A model generated the notes under the pieces. That model was not told the origin of the DNA. It worked only from the letters and a program-made list of their open reading frames with translations, and did no database searches. Shown in pieces: positions 36,344 through 45,933 of a stretch of 64,000 bases of DNA. The translations under genes were made by a program, and so were the position numbers. The first letter of the stretch is position 1, and each line of letters begins with the position of its first letter. The stretch comes from an uncultured Acetatifactor sp. (lineage in GTDB: Bacteria > Bacillota > Clostridia > Lachnospirales > Lachnospiraceae), in the NCBI GenBank assembly GCA_934436435.1, contig CAKSAN010000001.1, positions 248,001-312,000 of the forward strand. Direction: 5' to 3'.

Positions 36344-36712
36344 TTACCATTCCTTTAAAAGAGATCTGGATAATTCCCGGATGCGTTCCATCCGTTCTCC
36401 GGGATCCGTATCATTCTGCACAGTCAGCTGTTCGATCTCACCGATCTTCTCCTTGGCTGCCATGAAACGTTCCACCAGATGAAGCTTGCTCTCATAATCC
36501 TGTAGGATCCGGTCGCAACGCTTGATCAGATCATGGACGCCCTGCCTGCTGATGCCCTGTTCTCCCGCGATCTCGCCAAGAGACATATCATTATATACTG
36601 CATCCTCATACACTCTCTGCTGATGCTCGGTGAGAAGTTCCCCGTAGAAGTCATACAACAGATTCTGTTCCAAAATCCTGTCCATCTTATCCAGTGCCTT
36701 TCTATAGGTCAT
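36344..36712 (-). CDS. ylxM: YlxM/p13 helix-turn-helix protein (UPF0122)
   Basis: A 122-residue sigma-70 region 4-like protein ([28 protein letters not shown] as helix-turn-helix). It is typically encoded just before ffh and modulates the SRP system in streptococci. First gene of the ffh operon, with a near-consensus promoter. Confidence 0.92.
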   Translation of the reverse strand: MTYRKALDKMDRILEQNLLYDFYGELLTEHQQRVYEDAVYNDMSLGEIAGEQGISRQGVHDLIKRCDRILQDYESKLHLVERFMAAKEKIGEIEQLTVQNDTDPGERMERIRELSRSLLKEW

Positions 36713-36730
36713 GCGATATGCACCTTGGCT

Positions 36731-36759
36731 ATCATACTATAGAACGTCCGGGGTGTCAA
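36731..36759 (-). promoter_or_regulatory. Strong promoter for ylxM-ffh-rpsP-khpA-rimM-trmD
   Basis: A perfect TTGACA (36754-36759), a 17-base spacer and TATGAT (36731-36736) on the minus strand, about 20 bases before ylxM. Confidence 0.88.
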
Positions 36760-36798
36760 GTATTTTTTCTTTACACCTTTTATTATTTAATCCCAGAG

Positions 36799-38091
36799 TT
36801 ATAAGCCCTGCACCCGGATAATACCGGAGATTTCTCTTACGACAGACATTCCTTCCATAATACGGATGGCATCGTTAAAATGTCTCTCGGTCACAAGATC
36901 GGTAATGACCACGATCTCGGCAATGCCGTCGTGGCTGCGTTTCTGTACCATCTGGGCAATGCTGACATCGTTATTCCCAAGGACGCCGGCAATATTGGCC
37001 AGTGCTCCGGCGCGGTTCTCCACCTGCAGGCGCAGGAAGAAACGGCTCTTCGTGTCCTCCACATCCATTACGGGAAGCTTCTTATAGCTGTTGCTGCCGA
37101 TCTTGCCGCAGCTTCCGTGGATAATATTGCGCATTACATCGATGACATCTCCCAGTACCGCACTGGCGGTCGGCATCTGTCCGGCGCCCCGTCCCATGAA
37201 CATGGCATCGTCGCAGGCCTGTCCGTGAACAAATACAGCATTAAAGGAGTCTCTGACGGTAGCAAGTGGATGGCTGTCCGGGATCAGGGTGGGATGTACC
37301 TTGACTTCAATGCCCTTGTCCGTAAGCTTCGTAATGCCCAGCAGCTTGATCACATAGCCGAATTCCTTCGCATACTGGATGTCCTCTGCGGTGATCCTCG
37401 TGATGCCTTCTGTGTAGACCTGGGAGAAAGTTACCCGGGAGCTGAAAGCGATGGATGCCATAATGGCGATCTTGCGTCCGGCATCATAGCCTTCCACATC
37501 CGCTGTGGGATCTGCCTCCGCATAACCAAGCCTCGTGGCCATATCCAGTGCTTCCTGATACCCCATGCCCTCCTCGGACATTTTCGTCAGTATGTAGTTG
37601 GTGGTGCCGTTGACGATTCCCATGATCTCGGTCAACTGACTGCCCGCCAGACTCTGACGCAAAGGGCGGATAATGGGAATGGCACCTGCCACTGCAGCCT
37701 CAAACTGTAAGTCACATTTATTCTCCGTGGCAATCTCAAACAACGGATCCCCGTACTCTGCCAGCAGATCCTTATTGGCAGTGACCACCTGTTTTCCGGC
37801 CTTCATTGCTTCTTCCACATAGGTTCTCGCCGGCTCAATGCCGCCCATGACTTCAATAACGATCTGGATCTCGGGATCTTCTAAAATCTCCTGCCAGTTA
37901 TCCGTAAACAGTTCCTGCGGGATTCCTTCTCTTACCTTTCCCGGATTCCGCACCAGAATCTTTTTGATCCCCAGCTGTGCTCCTGTTTTCAGGCAGATAT
38001 CCTCTTCCTGCATTCCCGCCAGCTTATACACTCCGCTGCCCACGGTTCCGGCTCCCAATAATGCTGCATATATCTTACGGTTCTCGCCCAT
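36799..38091 (-). CDS. hom: Homoserine dehydrogenase
   Basis: A 430-residue enzyme reducing aspartate-semialdehyde to homoserine for Thr/Met synthesis. It has an N-terminal NAD(P) motif GAGTVGSGV, a catalytic domain with GYDAGRKIAIMASIAF and a C-terminal ACT domain (about 355-430, NRAGALANIAGVLGNNDVSI) suggesting threonine feedback. The ATG at 38091 has GAGGAG upstream. It is monocistronic; thrB, thrC and aspartokinase are not in the window. Confidence 0.95.
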   Translation of the reverse strand: MGENRKIYAALLGAGTVGSGVYKLAGMQEEDICLKTGAQLGIKKILVRNPGKVREGIPQELFTDNWQEILEDPEIQIVIEVMGGIEPARTYVEEAMKAGKQVVTANKDLLAEYGDPLFEIATENKCDLQFEAAVAGAIPIIRPLRQSLAGSQLTEIMGIVNGTTNYILTKMSEEGMGYQEALDMATRLGYAEADPTADVEGYDAGRKIAIMASIAFSSRVTFSQVYTEGITRITAEDIQYAKEFGYVIKLLGITKLTDKGIEVKVHPTLIPDSHPLATVRDSFNAVFVHGQACDDAMFMGRGAGQMPTASAVLGDVIDVMRNIIHGSCGKIGSNSYKKLPVMDVEDTKSRFFLRLQVENRAGALANIAGVLGNNDVSIAQMVQKRSHDGIAEIVVITDLVTERHFNDAIRIMEGMSVVREISGIIRVQGL

Positions 38092-38174
38092 GATTTCTCC
38101 TCTCGTCCTGCCCTTTTTACGGCAGGCAAATACTGTTATGTCCAATTATAGAAAACTTCCGCCGGTAACGCAAC

Positions 38175-38201
38175 AAAAACCGTCCTTTTCGGACGGTTTT
38201 T
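38175..38201. terminator. Terminator after the AMP phosphotransferase gene
   Basis: A perfect 11-bp palindrome AAAAACCGTCC/GGACGGTTTTT with a 5-base loop (38175-38201). It works on either strand and here separates pap from hom. Confidence 0.85.
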
Positions 38202-38221
38202 GCCATAGTTTCCATTTTCTT

Positions 38222-39691
38222 TTATCCCAGTGCCTTTTCCAGTTCGGCGATCACGATCTTCAACGCTTTGATTCTGGCATACTTTTTGTCTACGGATTCC
38301 AGAATGTGCCAGGGAGCATACTCCGTGCTGGTCTTCTGGAGCATTTCATTTACAGCGTCTTCGTACTGATCCCATTTATCCCGGTTGCGCCAGTCTTCGT
38401 CCGTGATCTTCCACTGCTTCTCCGGAGTGTTCTGCCGCTCCGTGAAGCGTTCCAGCTGGGTGTCTTTGTCGATCTGCACCCAGAATTTAATGATCACCGC
38501 GCCCCACTGGGACAGTTCCTTCTCGAACTCATTGATCTCGTTGTAAGCCCGCTGCCAGTCATTGGTACTGCAAAAGCCTTCCAGACGCTCCACCATGACT
38601 CTGCCGTACCAGGTTCTGTCAAAAATGGCGATGTGTCCGGTCTTGGGCAGTCTCGTCCAGAAACGCCAGAGATAATGTCTCGCTTTCTCGTGGGGTTCCG
38701 GACTGGCGATGGGATGTACCTCGTAGCCTCTGGGGTCCAGCGCTCCGGCAATCCGCTTGATATTGCCACCCTTGCCGGCGGCATCCCAGCCTTCGTAGGC
38801 GATGATTACCGGGATCTTCTTTCGATACAGGCGGTAATGCAGGGCATTCAGCTTCTTTTGCAGGTGGCGCAGTTCTCTCTTGTATTCTTCCTCGGAGATT
38901 TCCTTGTCCAGTTCCACCTCGGACAACTTCGGCATTTTCACCAGTGGAAATACATTCTGCAAAATAGGCACCGCCAGACTCTCGTTCTGCAAAGCCACAT
39001 GGATACCGCTGCACAAAGTCTCAAGCACCTGTAATTCCGCCCACTTTTTGTCCCCGGAATCTATGATGTACCAGGGCGCTACGGAAGCGTTGGTATCGGT
39101 GAGGTATTTGTCGAAGACTTCCTCGCATTTGTCATAATGCTTGTTCTGCCACCAGTCGTTCTCACCCACGCGCCATGCGGTGTCCTTGTTGTCTTCCAGT
39201 TCCTCCAGACGCTTTTTCTGTTCCTTTTTCCCAATCTGAAAAAAGAGCTTCAGCACCAGATAACCGTTATCCGTCAGTTGTCTCTCAAAACGCTTGATGC
39301 TCTCGATGCGCTCCGCATACTGCTTATCCGACAGTTCGCCCCGAAGCCTCCCCTTCGTCACCTCATCCATCCAGCCGGAATCCAGAAATTCAAACTTCCC
39401 GGCTTCCGGAATTTTTTCAAAATAGCGGTACAGGAAAGGTTTCCGCTTCTCTTCCTCCGTCGGTGCGGACATGGAAGCCACCTTGAAGAATCGCGGATCG
39501 ATGTTTTTAATAATTCCACCGATAGTACTTCCCTTACCAGCCGCACCCCAGCCCTCGATCAGCACCAGCACCGGAAGCTTATGCTCCTTGATCTGCATCT
39601 GAAGTCTCCCAAGCTCCTCCTGCGCCGCATCCAGTCGTTTTTCCAGTTCCTCTTTTTCCGGCTTCACCGCCGGGATCCACTGTTTCAGCAT
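38222..39691 (-). CDS. pap: Polyphosphate:AMP phosphotransferase (tandem PPK2 domains)
   Basis: A 489-residue protein of two PPK2 domains. Each has a P-loop (EGWGAAGKGST about 44; EGWDAAGKGGN about 300) and lid residues (RYFEKIP; WRFWTRLP). Two-domain PPK2 enzymes of class II transfer phosphate from polyphosphate to AMP, giving ADP. The ATG at 39691 follows AGGGTGG; a start ten codons earlier has no ribosome binding site. It stands alone, with no ppk1 or ppx nearby. Confidence 0.9.
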   Translation of the reverse strand: MLKQWIPAVKPEKEELEKRLDAAQEELGRLQMQIKEHKLPVLVLIEGWGAAGKGSTIGGIIKNIDPRFFKVASMSAPTEEEKRKPFLYRYFEKIPEAGKFEFLDSGWMDEVTKGRLRGELSDKQYAERIESIKRFERQLTDNGYLVLKLFFQIGKKEQKKRLEELEDNKDTAWRVGENDWWQNKHYDKCEEVFDKYLTDTNASVAPWYIIDSGDKKWAELQVLETLCSGIHVALQNESLAVPILQNVFPLVKMPKLSEVELDKEISEEEYKRELRHLQKKLNALHYRLYRKKIPVIIAYEGWDAAGKGGNIKRIAGALDPRGYEVHPIASPEPHEKARHYLWRFWTRLPKTGHIAIFDRTWYGRVMVERLEGFCSTNDWQRAYNEINEFEKELSQWGAVIIKFWVQIDKDTQLERFTERQNTPEKQWKITDEDWRNRDKWDQYEDAVNEMLQKTSTEYAPWHILESVDKKYARIKALKIVIAELEKALG

Positions 39692-39798
39692 ACTGTAACC
39701 ACCCTTTCCCGAAATCCTCATTGTACAAAACTTACATAAGTCTAGTGTATACCATTTTTGAAAAATATAAAAGCAATTGGGAAATATATTTACAGATA

Positions 39799-40618
39799 TT
39801 ATTTTTCCATCCGTTCTCTGATATTATTGTAGATCTCCCGGGTCTGCGCATCATCTGCACTGTTTAGAATAACGATGCTCCCATTCACTTCCATGACTAC
39901 ATAAGTATCACAGTCGTTATGGGTATAGCGGATGTAATCTCCATGGATTTCATCGCGAAAATGTCCCATGGAGTATTTCAGGTTGCCAAAACCGTTCGTC
40001 CGGATTGTATTCGTATCCCGTGTACTTCCAGCCCTTTTCCGGTGCGCAGCTTCTTTTTATAATAGAGATAAGAATACAGGATGCTGCCAAAAGCTGCTGC
40101 CGCGATAGCGACAATAAACAGAAATAATGCGGCCATGCTGTCGCTGAACACATGCTCAATAGTCCTGCTGCCACCCATATTTTCCCACTGAAGCGGTGCG
40201 TGGCATTCCAGTTCTCCTCATCCTGCAATGCCCATACGACGCGGATGCCGATGGTGCGGTTCGGTTTCACCTTGGGCAGATAATTGCCCACAATAACAAA
40301 TAGCAATCCCATTCCGACATACAAAATCACCATGAGCAGATTCTCTTTCGTTACACCCATATCGATCCATCTGGCGATGCCGTTATAGAGCAATGTCATT
40401 CCCGGCACGATCCACGTAACCATTCTTATGACCTTGTCACTCTGCTGCCTGTTTCTGTTGTCGTAAAAAGTTACTGCAATTGCTATCACATAAGTCACTG
40501 CAAAAGTGCCGTTTATCCACAGACTGTTCTCACAGGTATATCCCAATATAATACCCACGCACATAACAAATGCCGAGCAGATCAGCCTGCCTTTATTTTT
40601 CTGTATCATTTCTTTCAT
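39799..40618 (-). pseudogene. SdpI-family membrane protein gene broken by two frameshifts
   Basis: From 40618 to about 40180 one frame encodes a clear SdpI-like protein: several membrane helices and KVKPNRTIGIRVVWAL..NWNATHRFSGKIWVAAG. The next expected helix (MAALFLFIVAIAAAAFGSILY, then SYLYYKKKL) continues in a second frame (to about 40050). A soluble tail (GHFRDEIHGDYIRYTHNDC, then DTYVVMEVNGSIVILN) continues in the third frame to a stop at 39799. Both shifts go the same way, consistent with two one-base deletions. SdpI confers immunity to the SdpC toxin in B. subtilis; no toxin gene is visible. It follows the ArsR-type gene. Sequencing error is the alternative. Confidence 0.72.
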
Positions 40619-40868
40619 CGTTCGATACTCCTTTCAAGTCCGTAATCCATAGCATGATTTCTTCCAGAACAGAGGTATTCAGTTCATAATAAATAAACTT
40701 TCCCTCCCGTTTGTCCCGGATCAGGTCGGCCTCCTTTAACACCGACAGATGCCTTGATATGGAAGCCCCCGTCACCGGAAAATGTTCGCAGATCTCTCCC
40801 GCCGACAATCGACCGTTTTTTAGAAGATTTAGTATTTCACGCCTTATAGGATCCGCCAGCGCTTTCAA
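40593..40868 (-). CDS. ArsR/SdpR-family transcriptional repressor
   Basis: A 91-residue winged-helix regulator (ALADPIRREILNLLKNGRLSAGEICEHF, GASISRHLSVLKEADLI). It lacks the metal-binding ELCVCDL box of ArsR and resembles autorepressor SdpR, encoded next to sdpI in B. subtilis; the neighbour here is SdpI-like too. It starts with TTG at 40868, as an in-frame stop lies just upstream and GAGGTG is five bases away. It overlaps the next gene by 26 bases. Confidence 0.88.
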   Translation of the reverse strand: MKALADPIRREILNLLKNGRLSAGEICEHFPVTGASISRHLSVLKEADLIRDKREGKFIYYELNTSVLEEIMLWITDLKGVSNDERNDTEK

Positions 40869-40962
40869 TGATTCACCTCATTCATTGTCAACGGATTTAC
40901 AGATCAAGGTAGATGTAGTTTTCTGTGGATGGATAAAGCCGTTCTCAATTCATCGTGTACCT

Positions 40963-40994
40963 AAAAAAATCCCTCCGTCTTATGACGAAGGGAT
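40963..40994 (-). terminator. Terminator after the MATE gene
   Basis: An 11-bp stem ATCCCTTCGTC/GACGGAGGGAT with a 4-base loop (40969-40994), followed by seven T on the minus strand. Confidence 0.88.
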
Positions 40995-41005
40995 CTCATT
41001 CCTAT

Positions 41006-42376
41006 CTATACTTCCCTGCTGTCTTCCGGCAGTCCCTTTAAAAATGCCACAGCCACCGGCAATGACAGAATAGCCGACAAAATATCAGACACCGGCTGTG
41101 ACCACTGGATGCCCCGCAGTCCCCAGAGGGCTGTCAGGATCAGAAGGGCCGGGATGTAGATGGAGCCGCTTCGGAAGGAAGCCAGAATTGTAGCTCTGCC
41201 GCCCTTTCCGATGGACTGGAACAGCATGTTGCCGCAGATACATACCGGGATAAACGGCAGCGTCAGGCACTGGATCTGCAAAGCATAAAATGCGATCTCA
41301 TAGGCATCCATATCCGTAAGGAATTCTAACAACAGCTCTCTTCGGAACACATACACCGCACCTGCAAACACTACCATGGTCACCAGACTGGCGCACAGGG
41401 TGAACCAGAACGCTTTCTTTACGCGGGAATATTTCTTTGCCCCGTAATTGAAGGACGATACCGGCTGGAAGCCCTGACCGATTCCCAGTGCCACACTGAA
41501 TACGAAATTGAAAATACGGGACACCACGCTCATGGCGGCAATGGCAATATCTCCGTAGACCGCTGCCTGCGCATTCAACACCATGGTGGACACGCTGGTC
41601 AGTCCCTGCCGCATCATGCTGGGGAAGCCTGCGGTAAGAATGTTCTTATGTACAGCAAATTCCCATGTAAAATATTTCGGTGCCAGACTGCTCTGGGTCT
41701 TTCCCCGCAGGAAAAAGAATAACAGGATCCCGAAGGATATGTACTGGGAGATCATGGTGGACAGCGCGGCTCCCCGGATGCCCATTTGACACCCCCACAT
41801 AAGGATGGCATCTCCCGCCATATTCAGAATACCGCCGGAGACCAGTCCCACCATGGCAAGGCTCGCATAGCCCTCATACCTAAGCACATTGTTCATCACA
41901 CAGCTGGACGCCATTGCCGGTGCCGACAGCAGAATATAAAAAGCATAGATCCTCGCATACGGCAGGATCGTCTCCGTACTGCCCAGCAGCCGGCACAGAC
42001 CGTTCAGATCCAGAATACCGACAACTGCCACCAATAGTCCCGCCGCCACTGCCAGATAGAATCCCGTAGCGGAAAAGGCTCTGGCCCTCTCCTTTTCATG
42101 GGCACCCAGCAGTCTGCTGATATTACTTCCGGCACCGTGGCCGAACATAAATCCGAAGGCCTGAATGATCGCCATCAGACCGAACACCACGCCTACCGCT
42201 CCGGTGGCACTGGTACCCAGCTGGCTGACGAACCAGGTATCCACCATGTTATACAGATTTGTGATCAGCATGCTGATGGTGGTGGGCAGTCCCAGTTCCA
42301 GGATCAGACGTGCCACCGGCTCTTCGGTAAGACGTTTATACTGTTTCTCCGCTTTTGCCAATGTTGTATCGTTCAT
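41006..42376 (-). CDS. MATE family efflux transporter
   Basis: A 456-residue membrane protein with 12 predicted helices in two MatE halves (start about 17 and about 240). The characteristic opening is PVARLILELGLPTTISMLITNLYNMVDTWFVSQLG. It exports drugs or metabolites using Na+ or H+; the substrate is unknown. It appears monocistronic between two terminators. Confidence 0.9.
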   Translation of the reverse strand: MNDTTLAKAEKQYKRLTEEPVARLILELGLPTTISMLITNLYNMVDTWFVSQLGTSATGAVGVVFGLMAIIQAFGFMFGHGAGSNISRLLGAHEKERARAFSATGFYLAVAAGLLVAVVGILDLNGLCRLLGSTETILPYARIYAFYILLSAPAMASSCVMNNVLRYEGYASLAMVGLVSGGILNMAGDAILMWGCQMGIRGAALSTMISQYISFGILLFFFLRGKTQSSLAPKYFTWEFAVHKNILTAGFPSMMRQGLTSVSTMVLNAQAAVYGDIAIAAMSVVSRIFNFVFSVALGIGQGFQPVSSFNYGAKKYSRVKKAFWFTLCASLVTMVVFAGAVYVFRRELLLEFLTDMDAYEIAFYALQIQCLTLPFIPVCICGNMLFQSIGKGGRATILASFRSGSIYIPALLILTALWGLRGIQWSQPVSDILSAILSLPVAVAFLKGLPEDSREV

Positions 42377-42523
42377 ACGCTTAACTCCTGCCGCATTTTC
42401 CCATGCGATTCTCTCTATACTGTTTTATGCATATTCTATGCCACTGCAATCTGGCAGGCTACTCCTGCCCGATTTGTATTCTTCGTACATCATCCCTTTT
42501 AACAGTCAGGTGCGTACAATCCC

Positions 42524-42558
42524 AAAATAGCGTCTGCCCTTTCAGACACGACGCTATT
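42524..42558 (-). terminator. Terminator after the YitT gene
   Basis: 9-bp arms AATAGCGTC/GACGCTATT (42526-42534, 42550-42558) plus an inner GTCTG/CAGAC alternative, followed by TTTTGGG on the minus strand. Confidence 0.7.
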
Positions 42559-42625
42559 ATAGAAGATTCCCTTTAAAAATGTAAGCCCTTCCAGCGGATT
42601 TTTTCTTAAAATTTTATAATCGGCT

Positions 42626-43531
42626 TTACAATTTCTCACTGAAATAGCTCTTATAGCCCTCTCCGAAGATCTCCGTGGCACTGGTGACGATCATAAATGC
42701 CAGGGGATCCTCTTCCTTTACGATCTCCTCTGCCTTGGGAGAAATGTTTTTCTTCATGGCACACATGATGACACTTTTTTCCTTGCCGCTGTAGGCACCG
42801 CTGCCCTGTACATAGGTCACGCCGATGTCCAGTTCCTCTAACAGCCTTCCTGCGATCTTCTCCGCGTGGTCGCTGATAATATAGATCAACTTCGCCTCAT
42901 CACGGCCGTACAATACCACATCCAGCACCACTGATGTGATAATGACCACAATACCGGCATACAGTGCCTTGTCAATGTTCCGGAATACAAATGCCGATGC
43001 TATGACGATAACCACATCTGTCAGGAAAAACAATGCTCCCGTCTTGAGGTACGGGAACTTCAAACGCAGTAGTTTGATAATAATATCTGTTCCTCCCGTA
43101 GTGGATCCGGCCTTGAACACCCAGCCCATGGATACTGCCATTAGGGCACTTCCGGTCAGAGAGGCAAGCAATGGATCTGTGGTCACTGCTCCAACCGGTG
43201 TCAATAAGTTTGTAAATAATGAAGTCATTGCCGTACAATAGATCGTAGACAAAATAAACCGCAATCCGAATTTCCAGATACCGATCAGCAGGATTGGAAT
43301 GTTGATGAGTAACATCCAGGTACCGGTCTCAATCCCGAACAGACGGTTTAAAATAATAGCGACACCGGTAATACCCCCGGGTGCCAGGGAGTTCGGATCC
43401 AAAAACAAGCTGACGGATACCGCATAGACAAAGGACGCCACCGTGATCATCACGTAATCCCGGATCATCTGTAAGGGGGTCTTTTTGTCTAGCCTCTGTA
43501 TTTCCAGTTCTTTTTCAGTCTTTTTTGCCAT
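42626..43531 (-). CDS. YitT family membrane protein (DUF161 + DUF2179)
   Basis: A 301-residue protein. About five to six membrane helices (25-190) precede a C-terminal cytoplasmic DUF2179 domain (about 210-295: LLEELDIGVTYVQGSGAYSGKEKSVIMCAM). The glycine-rich AGGITGVAIILNRLFG and KAGSTTGGTDIIIKL segments are diagnostic. Its function is unknown in most species. The ATG at 43531 follows GGAGAG. Confidence 0.9.
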   Translation of the reverse strand: MAKKTEKELEIQRLDKKTPLQMIRDYVMITVASFVYAVSVSLFLDPNSLAPGGITGVAIILNRLFGIETGTWMLLINIPILLIGIWKFGLRFILSTIYCTAMTSLFTNLLTPVGAVTTDPLLASLTGSALMAVSMGWVFKAGSTTGGTDIIIKLLRLKFPYLKTGALFFLTDVVIVIASAFVFRNIDKALYAGIVVIITSVVLDVVLYGRDEAKLIYIISDHAEKIAGRLLEELDIGVTYVQGSGAYSGKEKSVIMCAMKKNISPKAEEIVKEEDPLAFMIVTSATEIFGEGYKSYFSEKL

Positions 43532-43551
43532 ATTTCTCTCCATTTCCACAC

Positions 43552-43586
43552 ATAAAAGCCGCATATCTATAATATGCGGCTTTTAT
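43552..43586 (-). terminator. Terminator after ilvA
   Basis: A perfect 15-bp palindrome with arms 43552-43566 and 43572-43586 (core AAAAGCCGCATAT/ATATGCGGCTTTT) and a 5-base loop, symmetric and active on either strand. Confidence 0.88.
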
Positions 43587-43648
43587 CAGTGATACATTCA
43601 CTTCTTTTCTAAGAAACTACGCAGCGACATCTGCATGACTCTGCACAA

Positions 43649-44872
43649 TTATATATTTGCTCTGACCACCTTGGGCTGATAGCCTTCTTTTTCCAGGGCA
43701 GCAATGATCTCTTTCTTATGCTCGGTACCGAACGCTTCCAGTGTGATACGCAGTTCCACGGCAGCACTGCGGTTGATGGATACAAACTGGTTGTGCTCCA
43801 GCTTGATGACATTACCGTTAACGCCGGCAATGATACCGGATACTCTGCACAGCTCACCGGGTTTGTCGGGAAGCAATACGGATACGGTGAAGATACGGTC
43901 TCTTAAGATCAGACCCTGCTGTACTACTGAGGACATGGTGATGACATCCATGTTACCGCCGCTCAAAATAGATACGATACGCTTATCCTTTACCTTTAAC
44001 TGCTTTAAGGCTGCAACGGTCAGCAGACCGGAGTTCTCCACGATCATCTTGTGATTTTCTACCATGTCAAGGAATGCCACTACCAGATCCTCATCCTCCA
44101 CGGTGATCACATCGTCCAGATTCTTCTGTAAGTACGGGAAAATCTTACTTCCGGGGGTCTTTACCGCAGTACCGTCCGCAATGGTGTTGACCTTGGGCAG
44201 AGTTGTAACTTTGCCGTTCTTTAAGGATACCTGCATGCAGTTGGCTCCGGCAGGCTCTACACCGATGACCTTGATCTTCGGATTCAGCAGCTTCGCCAGT
44301 GTGGAAACACCGGTTGCCAGTCCGCCGCCACCGATGGGAACCAGAATATAATCTACCAGCGGAAGCTCCTTGAAGATCTCCATGGCAATGGTGCCCTGAC
44401 CGGTAGCTACCGTCAGATCATCAAAGGGATGAATGAAAGTATAGCCGTGTTCTTCTGCCAACTCGTATGCCTTTGCGCAGGCCTCATCGTAGACATCACC
44501 GTGCAGTACTACCTCTGCGCCGTAACCTCTGGTACGGTTTACCTTGATCAAAGGTGTGGTGGTGGGCATTACGATAGTTGCCTTGCTGCCGTAGCATTTT
44601 GCCGCATAAGCCACGCCCTGGGCATGGTTGCCTGCGGAGGCGGTGATCAGACCCTTGGCACGCTCTTCATCGGTCAGAGTGCTCATCTTGTAATAAGCAC
44701 CTCTCAGCTTGTAAGCTCCGGTGAACTGTAAGTTCTCGGGCTTTAAGTATACACGGTTGCCGGTCTGGGCGCTGAAATAATCACTGTATACCAGCTTGGT
44801 CTCTAAAGTAACTTTTTTTACGATCTCACTTGCTTCTTCGAATTTCTCTAAAGTCAACATTTCTTCCTGCAT
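43649..44872 (-). CDS. ilvA: Threonine ammonia-lyase (threonine dehydratase)
   Basis: A 407-residue PLP enzyme deaminating threonine to 2-oxobutanoate. The PLP lysine is in FTGAYKLRGA, the phosphate-binding loop is SAGNHAQGVA and GGGGLATG follows. A C-terminal ACT domain (about 330-407, VLLPDKPGELCRVSGIIAG) makes it the short single-ACT type, closer to the TdcB-like form than to long IlvA. The start may be 44872 or the ATG four codons later. It follows ftsY by 51 bases and may be co-transcribed with it. Confidence 0.92.
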   Translation of the reverse strand: MQEEMLTLEKFEEASEIVKKVTLETKLVYSDYFSAQTGNRVYLKPENLQFTGAYKLRGAYYKMSTLTDEERAKGLITASAGNHAQGVAYAAKCYGSKATIVMPTTTPLIKVNRTRGYGAEVVLHGDVYDEACAKAYELAEEHGYTFIHPFDDLTVATGQGTIAMEIFKELPLVDYILVPIGGGGLATGVSTLAKLLNPKIKVIGVEPAGANCMQVSLKNGKVTTLPKVNTIADGTAVKTPGSKIFPYLQKNLDDVITVEDEDLVVAFLDMVENHKMIVENSGLLTVAALKQLKVKDKRIVSILSGGNMDVITMSSVVQQGLILRDRIFTVSVLLPDKPGELCRVSGIIAGVNGNVIKLEHNQFVSINRSAAVELRITLEAFGTEHKKEIIAALEKEGYQPKVVRANI

Positions 44873-44923
44873 TTTTCTTCCCATGCCTTTCTGCCACACT
44901 TTCTTTGGTCTGCCTGTTTATTA

Positions 44924-45916
44924 TTATTCTTCCGCGTCTGTCTGTCCGGCTTCTTCCTCCGGCAGATGCAGTTCTCCGATGTCCTCCATATTTACATCAA
45001 ACAGAGCGTTTACAAATTCATCGGAATTGAATTTCTGAAGATCCTCAATGGACTCTCCCACACCGATATATTTTACCGGGACCTTCAGTTCGGACTGGAT
45101 GGCCACGGCGATACCGCCCTTTGCCGTTCCGTCCATCTTGGTCAGGATGATACCCGTAAGATCCGCCACCTCACCGAATTCTCTCGCCTGTACCAGCGCA
45201 TTCTGTCCGGTGGTCCCGTCCAGCACGATCAGGTTCTCTCTGTGGGCATTTGGGAACTCCTTGTCAATGATACGGTTCATCTTGCGAAGCTCTTCCATCA
45301 GGTTCTTTTTGTTGTGCAGTCTGCCTGCGGTATCTACAAGAAGCACATCTACGCCTCTCGCCTTCGCCGCATTCACGGCATCGAATACCACGCTGGCGGG
45401 ATCCGCGCCTTCTTTTCCGCCGATCATGGGTACATCCGCCCGGGAAGCCCATTCTGCCAGCTGGTCTCCCGCTGCGGCACGGAAGGTATCCGCTGCGGCA
45501 ATGAGAACTTTCCTGCCCTCATCCTTTAACTTACCGGCCAGCTTGCCCACAGAAGTGGTCTTGCCCACACCGTTGACGCCGATGACCATGATCACGGACT
45601 GTTCCTTCTCGAAATCATAGGCTGTCTCATCCACCTGCATCTGCTCTTTGATGCTTTGGATCAGAAGCTGCTTGCATTCGGAAGGTTCCTTGATATGTTT
45701 TTCCTTCACCTGCTGTTTTAATCTCTCCACGATAGCGGTGGTCGCGTTGACACCGATATCTCCCATAATGAGGATTTCTTCCAGTTCCTCGTAGAAATCA
45801 TCATCAATGGCGGAGAACCCGCTGAAGACGGAATCGATCCCGCGGACAATATTGTCACGGGTCTTGGTCAGCCCTTCTTTTAACCGAGCAAAAAAGCCTT
45901 TCTTTTCCTCACTCAT
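44924..45916 (-). CDS. ftsY: Signal recognition particle receptor FtsY
   Basis: A 330-residue SRP receptor GTPase. It has a short charged N-terminal region, an N domain (about 20-100) and a G domain with GVNGVGKTTSVGK (about 126), DTAGRLHNK and TKMDGTAKGG. It lacks a long acidic A domain, as usual in Firmicutes. It receives Ffh-ribosome complexes at the membrane. The ATG at 45916 has GGAGG upstream. It follows smc by 17 bases. Confidence 0.96.
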   Translation of the reverse strand: MSEEKKGFFARLKEGLTKTRDNIVRGIDSVFSGFSAIDDDFYEELEEILIMGDIGVNATTAIVERLKQQVKEKHIKEPSECKQLLIQSIKEQMQVDETAYDFEKEQSVIMVIGVNGVGKTTSVGKLAGKLKDEGRKVLIAAADTFRAAAGDQLAEWASRADVPMIGGKEGADPASVVFDAVNAAKARGVDVLLVDTAGRLHNKKNLMEELRKMNRIIDKEFPNAHRENLIVLDGTTGQNALVQAREFGEVADLTGIILTKMDGTAKGGIAVAIQSELKVPVKYIGVGESIEDLQKFNSDEFVNALFDVNMEDIGELHLPEEEAGQTDAEE

Positions 45917-45933
45917 CCGATTTCCTCCACACA

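Noticed and set aside
37838..39034. 398-codon plus-strand open frame spanning two genes
   Set aside because: Antisense to hom and pap and crosses the terminator between them. No start signal.
42377..42523. Riboswitch upstream of the MATE gene
   Set aside because: MATE genes are often riboswitch-controlled, but no guanidine, PRPP or other conserved aptamer sequence was recognisable in this stretch.
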